Positions 10,994 through 21,686 of a stretch of 64,000 bases of DNA are shown one piece after another. This DNA comes from Exobasidium rhododendri (taxonomy: Eukaryota; Basidiomycota; Exobasidiomycetes; Exobasidiales; Exobasidiaceae): positions 5,022,001 through 5,086,000 of the forward strand of contig CP110631.1 in NCBI GenBank assembly GCA_026210745.1. The letters run 5' to 3'. Both the position numbers and the translations under genes were made by a program. A model generated the notes under the pieces. That model worked only from the letters and a program-made list of their open reading frames with translations, had not been told where the DNA came from and made no database searches. How positions within the stretch are numbered: position 1 is the stretch's first letter; each line of letters begins with the position of its first letter.

Positions 10994-11291
10994 GTTCTTT
11001 ATTTGTTTTAGGAGGATGGGAATTGGCTCTTGCTGGGGACGCATACATATACCCCCCACACTCGATTTCGGCACCTCACATAGTGTCCAAAGTCGTCCTT
11101 GAAGGACGCGCTATGATTCCCGCTTGCATCGGGGTGCCTTTCCGCGTCGAAGCGGGACCCCGAATATTATCGATCCTTGATCCTGCCGTGAACTGAGCTT
11201 CTTGAAACACAGAGGAAAGATTCGTTCGAGTCGACGTTGTCTTTAGCATGGTCATCCCTTCTTACTGCCTCTCGACTGCCCACGTCATTCG
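10994..11291. promoter_or_regulatory. Shared divergent promoter region
   Basis: 298 bp between the start codons of two oppositely oriented genes, both with presequence-like N-termini. Likely a bidirectional promoter; no specific motif identified. Confidence 0.4.
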
Positions 11292-11700
11292 ATGTCGCTG
11301 CGCAGGACAATCAGGCTGCCGTGTCGCATACATGAGACCTTCCAAACGACCCGTGGCTATGCAATCAAGCGCAAAGTCAATCCGCCAGGACAACACAATC
11401 GGGAGAAGGTGTACACCGTAGACAAGGAGGATCAAGGTAATACGTGGACAGCTCGCATGAATGAGTACCAGGTCGCAGACTATTTCCAGGAGGATGAGAA
11501 CAAGGACCTGATGCAACAAGATCCCGGCCGTACTTTCAAAGGTGGGTCGGACATGGTAGTAACATCTCGACTGATTGACTAAATGTAATTTGCCTGGATG
11601 TACAGTGAGAGAGACGTTCACTTCAGAGCAGAATCCTGTTACTGCTTCATCTCATGAGCCCATCAAAGTTGAAAACAAGATCGCTGGTCAGACTTCGTAA
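11292..11700 (+). CDS. Small probable mitochondrial protein, unknown
   Basis: Two exons, 11292-11541 and 11606-11700, 64-nt intron (GTGGGT ... TGTACAG) joining in frame to give 114 residues. The N-terminus MSLRRTIRLPCRIHETFQTT is basic and hydroxylated, as in matrix-targeting signals, followed by RGYAIKRKV, a plausible cleavage zone. The mature part is hydrophilic (NTWTARMNEYQVADYFQEDE) without membrane segments. I do not recognise the family, though the head-to-head placement with another presequence-like gene suggests coordinated expression. Confidence 0.65.
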
Positions 11701-12325
11701 CTCCTTCATTTTCATGCAAGATAATGATATCACCTTTTTTCGAGCATTCGTTTCTTTAATGACCTGACCGAAGTGGGACAAGCACTGTCTCTAGACCTCC
11801 TTTATCGGCCACATCATTCGAGGCACGACACGAAATTGAGAGTATCGTACGATTCATGGCCGTTTGAAGCATTGGTAGTCGTGGCAGCGTCGCTGTTGGC
11901 GCTCGTCTACCAAGAGGGTAGCTAGTTTGAAAGACGAGTCAAAGAAGGGCATGCACGGTTACATTGTGTTGCTGCGGAGTCGAGATAAAGTGTAGCCGCT
12001 CTAAGCTGTCTAGGGATGTCATACTTCCACGGTGACTATTCGGATTGCACGGGAATTCGACCGTGATTGCTGCAACTTCCGGTCGGAAATGGCAAATCCC
12101 GTTCAGAGCGGGATATTGCGGTCGGCCGATGAATGGTGGATACTGCGCCCAAGGAAGGACACGGGTGACATTTGGCGTCCGCTGCGTGCGTGGGAGTGGT
12201 GGAAGGAGAAGAATTTCCTCGTATTCATCCAATCTTCTGCATATAAGAGCGGAGCAGATCGGTGTCAATGGTGCATCCTCACCCCAACAACTGTTCACTT
12301 TATTATCACACAACACAACTCAACG
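11701..12325. other. Intergenic, promoter of small gene at 12326
   Basis: Contains the TATA box at 12241-12246. An in-frame open stretch upstream of Met 12326 (from 12032) is judged UTR because the TATA box lies inside it. Confidence 0.5.
12241..12246 (+). promoter_or_regulatory. TATA box
   Basis: ATATAAG context CATATAAGAGC, about 80 bp upstream of the ATG at 12326. The related gene at 4157-4489 also has a TATA box at a similar distance. Confidence 0.55.
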
Positions 12326-12529
12326 ATGAACTCCATCAAGAACTTCTTCTCGCATCACAACGAAGGACAGTCGCCCGATGATCACCACGTCGACGCTGAC
12401 GCTGCTGCAGTGATCGTCCCTGTCGGAGGTGATCAGGGAGGCGTGCCTGTCGCAGCGGAGACCAAAGTGCAGCGCCACAAGATGTTGTCAAGAACACGCA
12501 GGATCTTCACTCATCGACTTCGCTCGTAG
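12326..12529 (+). CDS. Small protein sharing N-terminus with the 4.2-kb gene
   Basis: 67 residues starting MNSIKNFFSHHNEGQS, matching the first 16 residues of the gene at 4157-4489 with 12 identities. After this the protein is rich in Asp, Val and Ala, and it ends in a basic segment (LSRTRRIFTHRLRS). No membrane segment or signal peptide. Its start is set by the shared N-terminus and by the TATA box 80 bp upstream. Probably a member of a dispersed family of small, divergent proteins; function unknown. Confidence 0.62.
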   Translation: MNSIKNFFSHHNEGQSPDDHHVDADAAAVIVPVGGDQGGVPVAAETKVQRHKMLSRTRRIFTHRLRS

Positions 12530-13842
12530 GTGTCTCCCCCTACTTAAGTATAGGCTTGCTTGCGTGGCAGTGGGGGCATGTGTCACAGTGAGTAGAAGAG
12601 ATTTTGTGCATGACAAGTGATGTCCCGGCGGCTGAGTAGCAACCTCCTTTTGCAGTGACCAGTGCATTTCACTTCCTCCCGAGCGGCGCGCTGTGTGTGT
12701 ATCCAACGGATGGCAGACTTGTGCAATTCAATCTTCCACCCTCCCACGATAGCCTGCTGTACCCAGAGTGTCTCTTGCACTGTTTGTAGAGCGACCTTGG
12801 TGATGCAAGTCGACCATTTCCATTCTTCTTTATAAGTGTCCCGTCGAAGAACGGCGCGGTGGTGAGCAATACGGTCATCCTTCTCCTGCATCAAAATGGA
12901 AAAGTACTGTCTTCCATCAGACCTAGATCCTCCGATAAAGCGTGTGCATAGTTAGAGTGATCAATGGCATCTCACTTCGGCCTTCCAGCATGTGCGCAGC
13001 GCTCAACACTCTTTCTCCACTCCCCCCTCCCAGCCCGTTTATCCAACGTATCTACGACTTTCTCTCGGCAACGTGTGCTGCTGCTCTGCCCTAACGTCTA
13101 GCGCTTCACTGTACACCCGCCATTGCACTGACTTCTGCCTCTTAGTGATCTCGTGGGCAGCACACTATTGTTGAATATGCACAAATTGACCGGCCCTGTG
13201 CATAAGTGTCACTTTCTTTGATCCAATCCTGATTTAGGAAGAAAAAACACGTAACTTTTATCTCCCAAATGCAAATTGCAAATCCACGCTTGCCCGGGGG
13301 GAAAGGGAAGGAGGGAAAAAGAATCGCAAAGAGAGGAAATCGCATGATCGGGCTTTTCCCTAGGCCGATGCAGTGCGGCACTTTACAAAGGGACTCTACT
13401 CTAAATGGAAAATGTCCGGGCTTCCCCCACCCTTACCTGTGTATCTACTTTGACTATATTCATTAAAGCTTGTACCTTATTTCGCTTGATCTTGTACCTT
13501 TTTCGATTTGGTGCGTTGCTTATTTTCCTTGTCTTTCCTATTTGGACTTTTCGCAGGGAAACGATTAGGCACTTTCAGGCCTCTCAAAGGGGCAGCCCGT
13601 CGCAAGATCCGGCGCATTGGCCGCATGCCTCTCCGACGACGGCTGGGCTGCCTTCTCTTGATGCACGATGGTGTAAATATTGATCCAGAGAGAGAGGAAA
13701 GAGAGGAGCGATGTAGACGAGAGAAGGGAATACGGTATCATTAGGCCAAAGAAATCAATCAATCAGGGTTTCAAGGCAAAAGTGACGCGACTCGACTTTT
13801 ACTACTCGACTTCTCTCTTGGCAGGGTCAACTGGCCTTCGAC
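12530..13842. other. Intergenic, 1.3 kb, no supported gene
   Basis: Only short ORFs on both strands with low-complexity composition. Probably the long upstream region of the C2H2 factor, as is common for fungal regulators. Confidence 0.5.
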
Positions 13843-15036
13843 TTGTCCCCGCATGCTTTGGCGGCATCGCGGTTGGCCTTCTCCTTTCTGGCACTCTCCC
13901 TTTCCTCCTACGTACACAGTCATCCGCCTTCTGGTGCCCTGAGAGACATCAAGGACGGCATGAGTGGAATGTACTGCGACCACACCAGGACGTACGCCTA
14001 TGATGCCCAGATAGCGTGCGGTGACGAAACAAGCTCTGCACTGGCCGACTATGATCCCGAGATGACGGACAGGTACGATAGCATGCAGGCTGCTTATGGT
14101 GAATGGATGCACTTCCTAGACACTTCTCCACACCAGGCTTGTCCACACTTGCAAGACTCGACGACGCTCGATCTTGCCGCATTCCTCTCGACTCTCTCGT
14201 CGAGTGGACAGAAGGAAGCCACGCTGGCGTTGGAGACACTCTTGCCCCTTGCCAGCTATTCTGCCAGCTTCTCCTGGACCGACCTGACCTCCTCGAGCAG
14301 CACCTCTGCGGCGTATCCCGCTGAATCACCTTCCAAAGCGAGTCTCGATGACGCTGACAGTAACACGAAGAACGACATGATAGACCCTCAGCACGACCAA
14401 TCCAGTCACGGAGCATGTTCCTCGGCAGCATCAAGGCGAAGCAGTAATAAATCCGCTCTCAGTCCTTCGGTGGATGTCTCGCCGTCACATCTGTCGCTCG
14501 TATCCACCGCACCCTCGGATCACTACGGCTGGAGCAGCGCTTTGCAGTTGGCAAGTGCCAAGCGACGTCTCGATCGAGTCACCTTCTTCTGTCCACTTCC
14601 CGCCTGCCACGCCTCCTTCACGCGCAAGTTTAATCTCGATGGCCACCTGCGCTCTCACTCCGGCACAAGACCATTCGAGTGTGTGGAGAAGGACTGCACC
14701 AAGTCCTTTGCACGCAGCTACGATCTAAAGAGGCACGAGAAGCTTCACGGCGGCGTCAAGGCGTTCCGGTGTGAGAACTGCAGCAAGATCTTTGCACGGG
14801 CAGACGCTCTGAACAGACACATGCGCAGCAATCCAGGGCGTGGACGGTGTGTCAGTAGAACGTTCTTCCTCTTAGAGGAGAGGGACACTTCAGGCTCGAT
14901 GAAGGGGAGCAGCGCCAGTCACAGCACCTCTTCGTCGCAGGTCGAGAAGGAAGACACTTCTATGGTAGAGGGAGGCAGTCTCGACAACGTGGGAGCAAGG
15001 CATCGAGCAAGAGACTTCAAGGGAATCCTTCTCTGA
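13843..15036 (+). CDS. C2H2 zinc-finger transcription factor
   Basis: Nuclear DNA-binding regulator, 397 residues if started at 13843. Met at 13960 (MSGMYCDHTRTY) is an alternative and more regulator-like start, since the extra 39 residues resemble a signal peptide and may just be translated UTR. The middle is Ser-rich and acidic, suited to activation or regulation. Three fingers lie between about residues 249 and 335: FCPLPACHASF with HLRSH, FECVEKDCTKSF with HEKLH, and FRCENCSKIF, whose last ligand pair is irregular (HMRSN, then a Cys). TGxRPF-type linkers join the first two. The next gene downstream is another C2H2 factor on the same strand. Confidence 0.88.
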   Translation: MSPHALAASRLAFSFLALSLSSYVHSHPPSGALRDIKDGMSGMYCDHTRTYAYDAQIACGDETSSALADYDPEMTDRYDSMQAAYGEWMHFLDTSPHQACPHLQDSTTLDLAAFLSTLSSSGQKEATLALETLLPLASYSASFSWTDLTSSSSTSAAYPAESPSKASLDDADSNTKNDMIDPQHDQSSHGACSSAASRRSSNKSALSPSVDVSPSHLSLVSTAPSDHYGWSSALQLASAKRRLDRVTFFCPLPACHASFTRKFNLDGHLRSHSGTRPFECVEKDCTKSFARSYDLKRHEKLHGGVKAFRCENCSKIFARADALNRHMRSNPGRGRCVSRTFFLLEERDTSGSMKGSSASHSTSSSQVEKEDTSMVEGGSLDNVGARHRARDFKGILL

Positions 15037-15431
15037 TGCCGCCGTTCCTCTCGTGCATCGTCTGTCTCTGCCAGTCGATCTGGGATGTTTCCCCCTCCTG
15101 ATATTCAATTGTACTGCCTAGTCCCTTCTCTGTTCCCATATCTATACCCTCAACGAAGAACAAAGATTCTTTCTCAGATCTTCATGCATGCGGGGACAGT
15201 CTAAGGGAGATCGCCCCAACTGCACAGCCTCCCTTCCCGCCTTTCTCTATTCTTCGTTATTCCGAGCATGTGTAGCATATGAAGACGCGTGAGATAATTT
15301 AATTATCCCGCTTTTAGTGGCGATCTAAGACATGGTCCCTTACGATCTGTATTTTAAGCCTCCGAACGTCCGGCGAGCGAGAAAGAGAGAGAAAGGGGAC
15401 AGGCACCCTGTTTGCTACTTCTTCGTCGCTT
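15037..15431. other. Intergenic between tandem C2H2 genes
   Basis: Contains an AT-rich palindrome GATAATTTAATTATC at about 15292-15306 whose ends read GATA. No gene. Confidence 0.45.
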
Positions 15432-16600
15432 GTGAAGAGACGTGAGCCCACCTTCTTTGACTGCTATATGTCCCACAACACCGCTCAAATGAACGTCCTA
15501 GCTAACAACACGACTGTCAGAGACACCGACACCACCACACAGCAAGCAGAGAAGAAGAGCAGAAGGCTTAGTCACACAGCGACAGACATAAGCTTCTCGA
15601 TGGACGCCAATCTGCTTTCCCCGTGGAAGACGATCGACTTCTCTGACTTTCTCGCGATTCAAGGGAGTGAGTCGTCTGAATAGTCATGCGCATATAGTCC
15701 TCTTCCTTACAATTAACACTCCGTCCAGTGATCCATGAACAATTAAGCTCGAGCTCAAGCTCAAGCACAACTCCTTCGACGTTCGATGCGCCCTTCCAGA
15801 TGCACTTCCCCTTCGGAAATGCAGGCGCTGCGTCTGGGGCGCAATGCATGACAACGCCGCTGTGGAAGAGAAGGAGGCTTGCGAGGGCACAGGCCAGCAG
15901 CAGTCATACGACAAAGCAATACAACTCGAGCTGGTCAGCATGTGCGGCTGCAAATGCGACGACAAGCAACTCCTTGCTACTGCATCTCGCTACAGTGACA
16001 CAGGCGAGCACGTCCACGTCCACGCCATCGTCTTCCCTTCCTTCGCTGCAGTCCTCCTCGTCCTCTTCCTCTTCCTTTGAGCAGACATGCAGAGACGTAC
16101 CCTGTCTGGACCCTGCTCTACTCCAGCAGGAGACAGTATACAACGTGGGCGGAGCTGAGACTATAAAAATGCACGACATGGTCACGGAGGACAGACGAGC
16201 GTATTCCAGGAGTCCGTGGGCGCTCGACCTTGCTGACGAAAAGCAGAAGACGACGGCGTGGGCCGAGGAGGACGCCCTGCTGAGCCAACATCACGGTAGA
16301 CGAGACTCAAAATGCGAACTGACTACAGCATCTCCATGCAGCAAGACTGGAGCTACCAGCAGACTGTACGAAGTGACCAGCGACGCACGCTTCAAGTGTT
16401 CGCATCTCGGGTGCAACAGGACCTTTTCCACACGAGGACACACTCGCCGTCACAGCCGCATTCACAACAACACCCCATCCTATCGATGCCCGCATGAGAG
16501 CTGCGGCGCCTCCTTCTCGCGGAGAGACAACTGCATCAAGCATCAGCGAAGCCGCCATCACCTTCGCGGCCTTCCCATTCACGTCGGGCGAGGAGCGTGA
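15432..16600 (+). CDS. C2H2 zinc-finger transcription factor, two fingers
   Basis: Two exons, 15432-15666 and 15729-16600; the intron (GTGAGT ... CGTCCAG) joins GGG A to TG, giving 368 residues. Alternative starts at 15468 (MSHN) and 15489 (MNVL) are in frame. The long middle is low complexity with runs of Ser and Thr. The fingers are at the C-terminus from about residue 300: FKCSHLGCNRTF with HTRRHSRIH, then YRCPHESCGASF with CIKHQRSRHH. The paired C-terminal placement resembles fungal stress and nutrient regulators, but no specific orthologue is claimed. It may have arisen with its neighbour at 13.8-15.0 kb, although the fingers differ considerably. Confidence 0.86.
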
Positions 16601-16736
16601 CCTCATCTTGAGGGGGCAGGGGCAGGAACGGATCAGACTCATTTAGCAAACGCGATTCGCAAGGAGGATCCCAGATCTCTCCACATTTCTGGCCACCTGA
16701 TCAGCCCCAAGGCTTGGAGAAAGAAGCGCTAGTGGC

Positions 16737-16743
16737 ATATAAA
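16737..16743 (+). promoter_or_regulatory. TATA box
   Basis: ATATAAA about 80 bp upstream of the ATG at 16820. Confidence 0.5.
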
Positions 16744-16819
16744 CTAGCAACATCCGTTTCCCACAATCTTTTGCATCATAACACCAACAGCCGCCCTTTT
16801 CCTTGTCAGACTGGGCACG

Positions 16820-17071
16820 ATGCAGTATAAAGTACTTTTGGTCTCCTCCGCTCTGCCCGTCGATATGTGCGTCTATTCCACCGAGAAGCAGTACAGGAAG
16901 ATCATGCAGTCCATCAGCATCCAAGCACCAAGCCAAGATGATGTACTTGCCTATGGCCATAACGGCACAAACTACGCAGTCTTTTGGTGCAGCGACGCTA
17001 GCGCCATCCGCAGACTGCGACAGTCGTTCAACCTCGGCGAAAGAGAGGATGATGACGAAAGCCAGGCTTGA
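16820..17071 (+). CDS. Small protein, 83 residues, possible paralogue of 17.8-kb gene
   Basis: Uninterrupted ORF starting MQYKVLLVSSALPVDMCVYS. Predicted pattern is strand-helix-strand-helix, followed by an acidic tail (GEREDDDESQA). A TATA box lies 80 bp upstream. Compared with the product of 17817-18065: both have a start strand, then a helix with (R)(K/Q)I(M/V)Q, a glycine/His turn (YGHNGTNYAVF against SHGTHGAVIF) and a final segment with RR. The similarity is weak, but the lengths and the order of elements agree. Family unknown. Confidence 0.55.
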   Translation: MQYKVLLVSSALPVDMCVYSTEKQYRKIMQSISIQAPSQDDVLAYGHNGTNYAVFWCSDASAIRRLRQSFNLGEREDDDESQA

Positions 17072-17816
17072 GTGCAGTGGTGGCGGCAGTGAGGCCCAAG
17101 GGGAGAGGTGATCTTGTGCTTGATAGCAGGAGAAAGAGGCAAGACACGTGTTGGGACAGAGGTTGCAACTCAGTCGGTGTAGCCACATAAAAGGACTGTG
17201 ACGAAAACAAAAGAAAAGAAACAAGGTTCAAGATAGTACCAAGACTAATTCTTCGCATCCTGACTGTCGAACGACGTCATCTTGTAGAGATCAGGGACAG
17301 GTCTTGCGGTCTTTTCGATGTAAGCGCCGCATCAGCTGGTCATCACCCAGCCCACGACGCCAATTCATCCGGTCTGGCCAATTGTCGTCGGGGACTCCCC
17401 CTTTTCCCTCTTTCTGATCTTTCGATTCAGAGATTAAATCACGAATGACTATCCCCTTTCCAGCCAGCCAGGACGCTTGCCTTTTGCAGAGCAACTTTAA
17501 TCTTTCATGAGCAGAGCGAGTACCCTACTTGCACAGGCACATAAAGACTTCATCTCGATAAGCTTTGCACTACCCGCGTGATATAGGTCTCACTCGCACT
17601 GAAAGCTTAAAGCTTAATTGATCTTGAGGACCTGATTGATCTGGCACTTCACTCCTTATCTCCTTGCATTACTTTCCCCCCACTTCTCTGACGAATCCTG
17701 ACTTTCGCATTTAATCTCTATATTTCTCGCTGCACCTCCCCGACTCCAGCAAGCCTACCCTTTACAATATTCTCAAAGGAAGCTTCGTCCTTTGTGCCAC
17801 AGAAGTCACACATTCG
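17072..17816. other. Intergenic, 745 bp
   Basis: No supported gene. The region just before 17817 is pyrimidine-rich, as in fungal transcription start regions. Confidence 0.45.
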
Positions 17817-18065
17817 ATGATCACTCTCGTAAACGTAAACTCGGACGCTGGCTTGGACTTTATACGAATCAATCATCTTAGTCCGCAAGAAGTAATGAGA
17901 CAGATAGTGCAAGAAATTGAAGATGCAGGTGGATTGGTAGAAACTTGCTCTCATGGCACTCATGGTGCCGTTATCTTTCGTGCACAGTCTACAGATTGGA
18001 GAAGAATCGCTCATGGATCGTGGAGAACTTACGCAGATCCGGGAAACCCAGACTCTGAGTCCTGA
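17817..18065 (+). CDS. Small protein, 82 residues, possible paralogue of 16.8-kb gene
   Basis: ORF beginning MITLVNVNSDAGLDFIRINH with a predicted strand-helix-strand-helix order: helix PQEVMRQIVQEIEDAGG, then SHGTHGAVIFRA and DWRRIAHGSW. See the entry at 16820 for the comparison. The overlapping antisense ORF is judged a shadow because it has no comparable pattern. No family recognised; it might be a small self-assembling or binding domain. Confidence 0.52.
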   Translation: MITLVNVNSDAGLDFIRINHLSPQEVMRQIVQEIEDAGGLVETCSHGTHGAVIFRAQSTDWRRIAHGSWRTYADPGNPDSES

Positions 18066-18522
18066 TAAGGCTCGTACTAGTTACAATCTTAGCTGCGATC
18101 CGTCCACAGGTTACTGTCACAGTCGAAAAGGAAGCAGGATGCAATAGCGAGGGAGACGTGGTATCGGACGATCCTTTGTTTCGATCTCGCTGCGAATGTT
18201 TGCCAGGTTGTGGAGGACATCCGAGTACCTGCTAAATCGAAGGTTGGAGAAGGGACGTTCTTTGCGTTGCTATCGTACTTTCATCGAGTGTAAAAGCACA
18301 AGTCGGATTGCAGAAAAACAGTGTGATATATGCAATGCTACACACCAGCTCTCTATATGCCCGCCCACGTTTGAGACGCGTCTAAGATAGACAAAGAGGC
18401 TTACGTAAGAATCGTCACTTCTAGACTCCAACACTGCGCGACGTAGGGACAGATTGAATGCTCTGCTCGATCTGACCGCCTTGACGCCTGCTTCTCCGAT
18501 CGTAATCAGATCAAAATTTGAG
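18066..18522. other. Intergenic, 457 bp
   Basis: Upstream of the kelch gene. The frame is open from 18454, so a start there would add 23 residues. Nothing else seen. Confidence 0.4.
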
Positions 18523-19826
18523 ATGGACACCAAAGTACCGTCCAGTCTCGCATGCTCTTGGGAGAGGTTGTCCCTCGAAGGCCTCCCCGCTCCTCTAGCG
18601 GCACGCTCATCCCACTCGCTGGGTATCCTGAATGAGAAGGCGTACATCTTTGGGGGAGAATTGAAGCCGAGAACGCCAATTGGAGGAGATGTCATCGTAG
18701 TGGACTTGCGGGAGGGAGGGCAAGTGAAGGTCATCGAAGCCAAACAGTCGCCGCAATGGCCTTGTGCGAGGGTTGGCGCTGCTCTGGTGGCGCACAAGCC
18801 CTCCAACTCTCTGTACTTGTGGGGAGGTCGAGGTGGGAAGGACATGAGTCCGATCGACGTCAGAATGAGCAACTACGAGACAGCAGACAGTAGAGAGGTG
18901 GATGACGTCTGGAGATTCGACGTCGCTTCTGAGCAGTGGAGCAAGATGTCGTCTACCGCATCTAGAGACAGCGACTTCCCTCAAGCGCGCTCCTTCCACA
19001 CCATGACGATTGCTGCAGACACCCTCTACGTCCACGCAGGTTGTCCGGCGAAAGGTGAGGCCTGAAAGGAGGAAGTGGTCGAACAGGCTCTCGAGAGCGC
19101 TCGCTGATCTGCCCGTGCTACTCTTCCATTACTACAGGCCGAGTGTCCGACCTCAACGCTTTTGACATCACGACGCAGGCCTGGTCGTCTGCTCCATCAG
19201 CGCCTGAGCCTGGCCGAGGCGGGACTGTCCTCGCCGCCATTCGTTCCCCCCACGACCCAAACGATCAAGCCCTTGTTAGATGGGGCGACTTCTGTGGTCA
19301 TGAGCTGGGTGGTCCGTTGGATGTTTTTGATCCCGTCACGCAGCGATGGACGTCGTACGAGACAAAGATGGAGGGAAGCAGCTCAGAGCCGGCCAAACGA
19401 AGCGTTCATGGACTGGTTCCATACTACGGAACACATCGCACAAGCACTGCACAGGGCACAAAGGAGGTCGTGGCCATCATGTTCATGGGGGAAGGCGTGG
19501 GAGCACCTGCAGAGTTGGGTCATGACGGAGCAGGGAAGGTGAGGGCATCACGGTGCGGATTGGAGAAAGACCTTGGTGCTGACGCCTGCCTTTCCATCCC
19601 ACAGTTCCTGTCTGATATATATGCGCTTCTCCACCACCAGAATACTTACTCGTGGCTCCCTCTGGAAGCAAGCGGAGTATGTCCTGAGCCCCGCGGCTGG
19701 TTTGCCTTTGACTCAGCACCGTCCATGCGAGGCAAGGGAACCGACATTGTCCTTCACGGCGGACTGCATGAGACAAACGAGCGATTGCACGATGCCTGGA
19801 TCCTGCATGTCCTCGAGTCTACATAG
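18523..19826 (+). CDS. Kelch-repeat protein
   Basis: Beta-propeller protein, probably a cytosolic protein-protein interaction scaffold. Exons 18523-19054, 19138-19538 and 19605-19826 give 384 residues. Repeats are marked by PAPLAARSSHSLGI with AYIFGG, PCARVGAALV with LYLWGG, PQARSFHTMTI with LYVHAG, and further blades ending RWGDFCGHELGG and DIVLHGG; about five or six blades are visible. Intron 2 is exactly 66 nt with no stop, so unspliced mRNA would also be translatable with 22 extra residues; its GTGAGG donor, CTGAC branch-like site and CCCACAG acceptor favour splicing. Similar fungal kelch proteins are often annotated as related to nitrile-specifier proteins; function here is open. Confidence 0.87.
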
Positions 19827-20275
19827 AGTGCATGGAGAGAGACACTGCCCATCCATACAGCACTTCTATCTGTGCTGTCGTCTTGCAGCAGGAAACAAGG
19901 AGACTGCGGCCACAGGCGTATGTTTGGCACGAGCGCCAAACCCTTTTCCCTTTCCACTCTTTGTCGACTAGGCAAGGAGAGAGGGGGGCACTACATCAAG
20001 AGAGAGAAAGGGAGTCTGGCTAGGCTTCTACTACTTCTTTGTCGACGGTGACCACCTTTGATGCATCCCCTGCTATTTACTACTGATCGCCGGAACCGCA
20101 CGTTCTCACAAGAGACTGGATCTAGAGTGTAGCAGCAACAAGAATTACAATCAGAAATCATTGCATCACGAGCAGACACAGAAGTGCAAGAAAAAAAGGA
20201 TCAGAGTAACAAGTATGCATACATGCAGTCGAACATCGTACTGAAGGACAACGTCACACGTCCTTTTCCCCTTCC
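19827..20275. other. Convergent intergenic region
   Basis: 3' flanks of the kelch and GST genes; nothing else supported. Confidence 0.45.
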
Positions 20276-20959
20276 TTACGACTTTGGCAATCTCGAATCT
20301 GCCTCCATCACTTCTTTGTCAGCAGCCAAACGGTCGTGCCAGTCCACGATATTCTTATACGGACTGAGATCCAGCTTTGCAATCGAATGGGCGATGCGGA
20401 CCCGTGGAAAGAAGGCAAAGTCGGCAATCGTCGGTCGATCGAGCGCGATCCACTGACTCCCACGTCTGCTTTGCTCGGCAAGTCGGTCGTCGAGCACTTT
20501 GTAGAGCCGACGAGACTCGCCGTCGAACCTGGTAAAGTCTGATTCGCTTGCCTTTTCGCCGTACATGAGTTGCCAGAAGTGGTGCACATTGTGAAGGTTG
20601 CCCTGCACCGGTCCCAAGCCGGACAGCTGAAACGTCAGCCATTGAGCGGTGACGGCTCGTTCCTGTGCTGTGTGTCCGTAGAAGCTGCCCTGCTTGTCGT
20701 ACGCATCGACGAGGTAGAGAAGAATGGCGCCCGATTCCCACACGCAGAAGTCGTTGGCAACGTGGTCAACGAGCGCAGGTACTCGCCCGTTCGGATTGAT
20801 CGCCATGAACTTGCTGCCTTTCACGCCTCTTTCAGGATCATCGTTGTAATCCAGCGCGACGACATCGTAGCTGAGGCCAAGCTTCTCCAAGAGTATTGCC
20901 GGTTTGAGCGGGTTGGGACCAAGACCACGATGCGAGTATAGAGTGAATTGTGGTGCCAT
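20276..20959 (-). CDS. Glutathione S-transferase, Ure2-like
   Basis: Cytosolic enzyme conjugating glutathione to electrophiles or acting as a reductase. Single exon, 227 residues from MAPQFTLYSHRGLGPNPLKP, which opens the thioredoxin-like N-domain. NPNGRVPALVDH gives the cis-proline strand that binds the glutathione backbone, followed by WESGAILLYLVDAYD. The helical C-domain includes RPTIADFAFFPRVRI, the conserved N-capping box. The H/N near SHRGLGPNP is typical of fungal Ure2-like classes, where an Asn or Ser rather than Tyr contacts the thiol. The frame is open 20 codons upstream, but Met 20959 matches the family start. Confidence 0.92.
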   Translation of the reverse strand: MAPQFTLYSHRGLGPNPLKPAILLEKLGLSYDVVALDYNDDPERGVKGSKFMAINPNGRVPALVDHVANDFCVWESGAILLYLVDAYDKQGSFYGHTAQERAVTAQWLTFQLSGLGPVQGNLHNVHHFWQLMYGEKASESDFTRFDGESRRLYKVLDDRLAEQSRRGSQWIALDRPTIADFAFFPRVRIAHSIAKLDLSPYKNIVDWHDRLAADKEVMEADSRLPKS

Positions 20960-21686
20960 GGTGTGATCAAGGATCAGGTGTGGATCGCTAGGAGCTTGAG
21001 CGCCGCCATTATATATCAAAACAGCACTTGAAGCTTGTCTGCAGTACCTCCATCGTTCGCCGGTAGCGTCGCCCCAGACAGTACTCTCGGACCTAAGACA
21101 GTAAGCCCGTGTAGGCCCGTCGGGGACATCTCTGGGCTTAGATCGATCAGACTGGCACTCTGATTAGAGAATGTATATATATTATCCTCCTTCTCCGCGT
21201 ACGATCCGCGGCCACGCGCGGCAGATTGACTTGGACACAATGAGATCGTGGAAGCCAGATTAGTTGTTGTTGTTCGTATCTGCACTTCTCTTGCGCAGCA
21301 CTGTGCCATCTCGAACGGAAAGCCTGTGCTAGCATGCTTGCCGGCGTTTAGACATGATGATAAAAAAATGTCAAGGGGATAATCGCCACAATGTTAGACT
21401 TCTAGAGCACAGCATCGAATGCGACTGATTCCACCAGATGTAGCAGCCAGTACTGTCATCTGTATGATTCTATGAAACGCTACAGCTGCGGATGAGAATG
21501 AAGTGCACAAAATCTGACTAGAATCTAAGGATCGCGAATCTGAAAATTGTAACCGGCCCGTTAAGATGTGCTTAGAATTTTACGAACGGACCGGGATGAC
21601 GATGATCTTATCTTGAAAACCACACTTCATCTTGAGATTCTCTCGGACAAAGTCAAGACTGGCTTGATCCGAGATAGGCCCCTCTA
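20960..21686. other. Intergenic, 727 bp
   Basis: GST upstream region with an alternating TA stretch at about 21171-21181. No gene. Confidence 0.45.
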
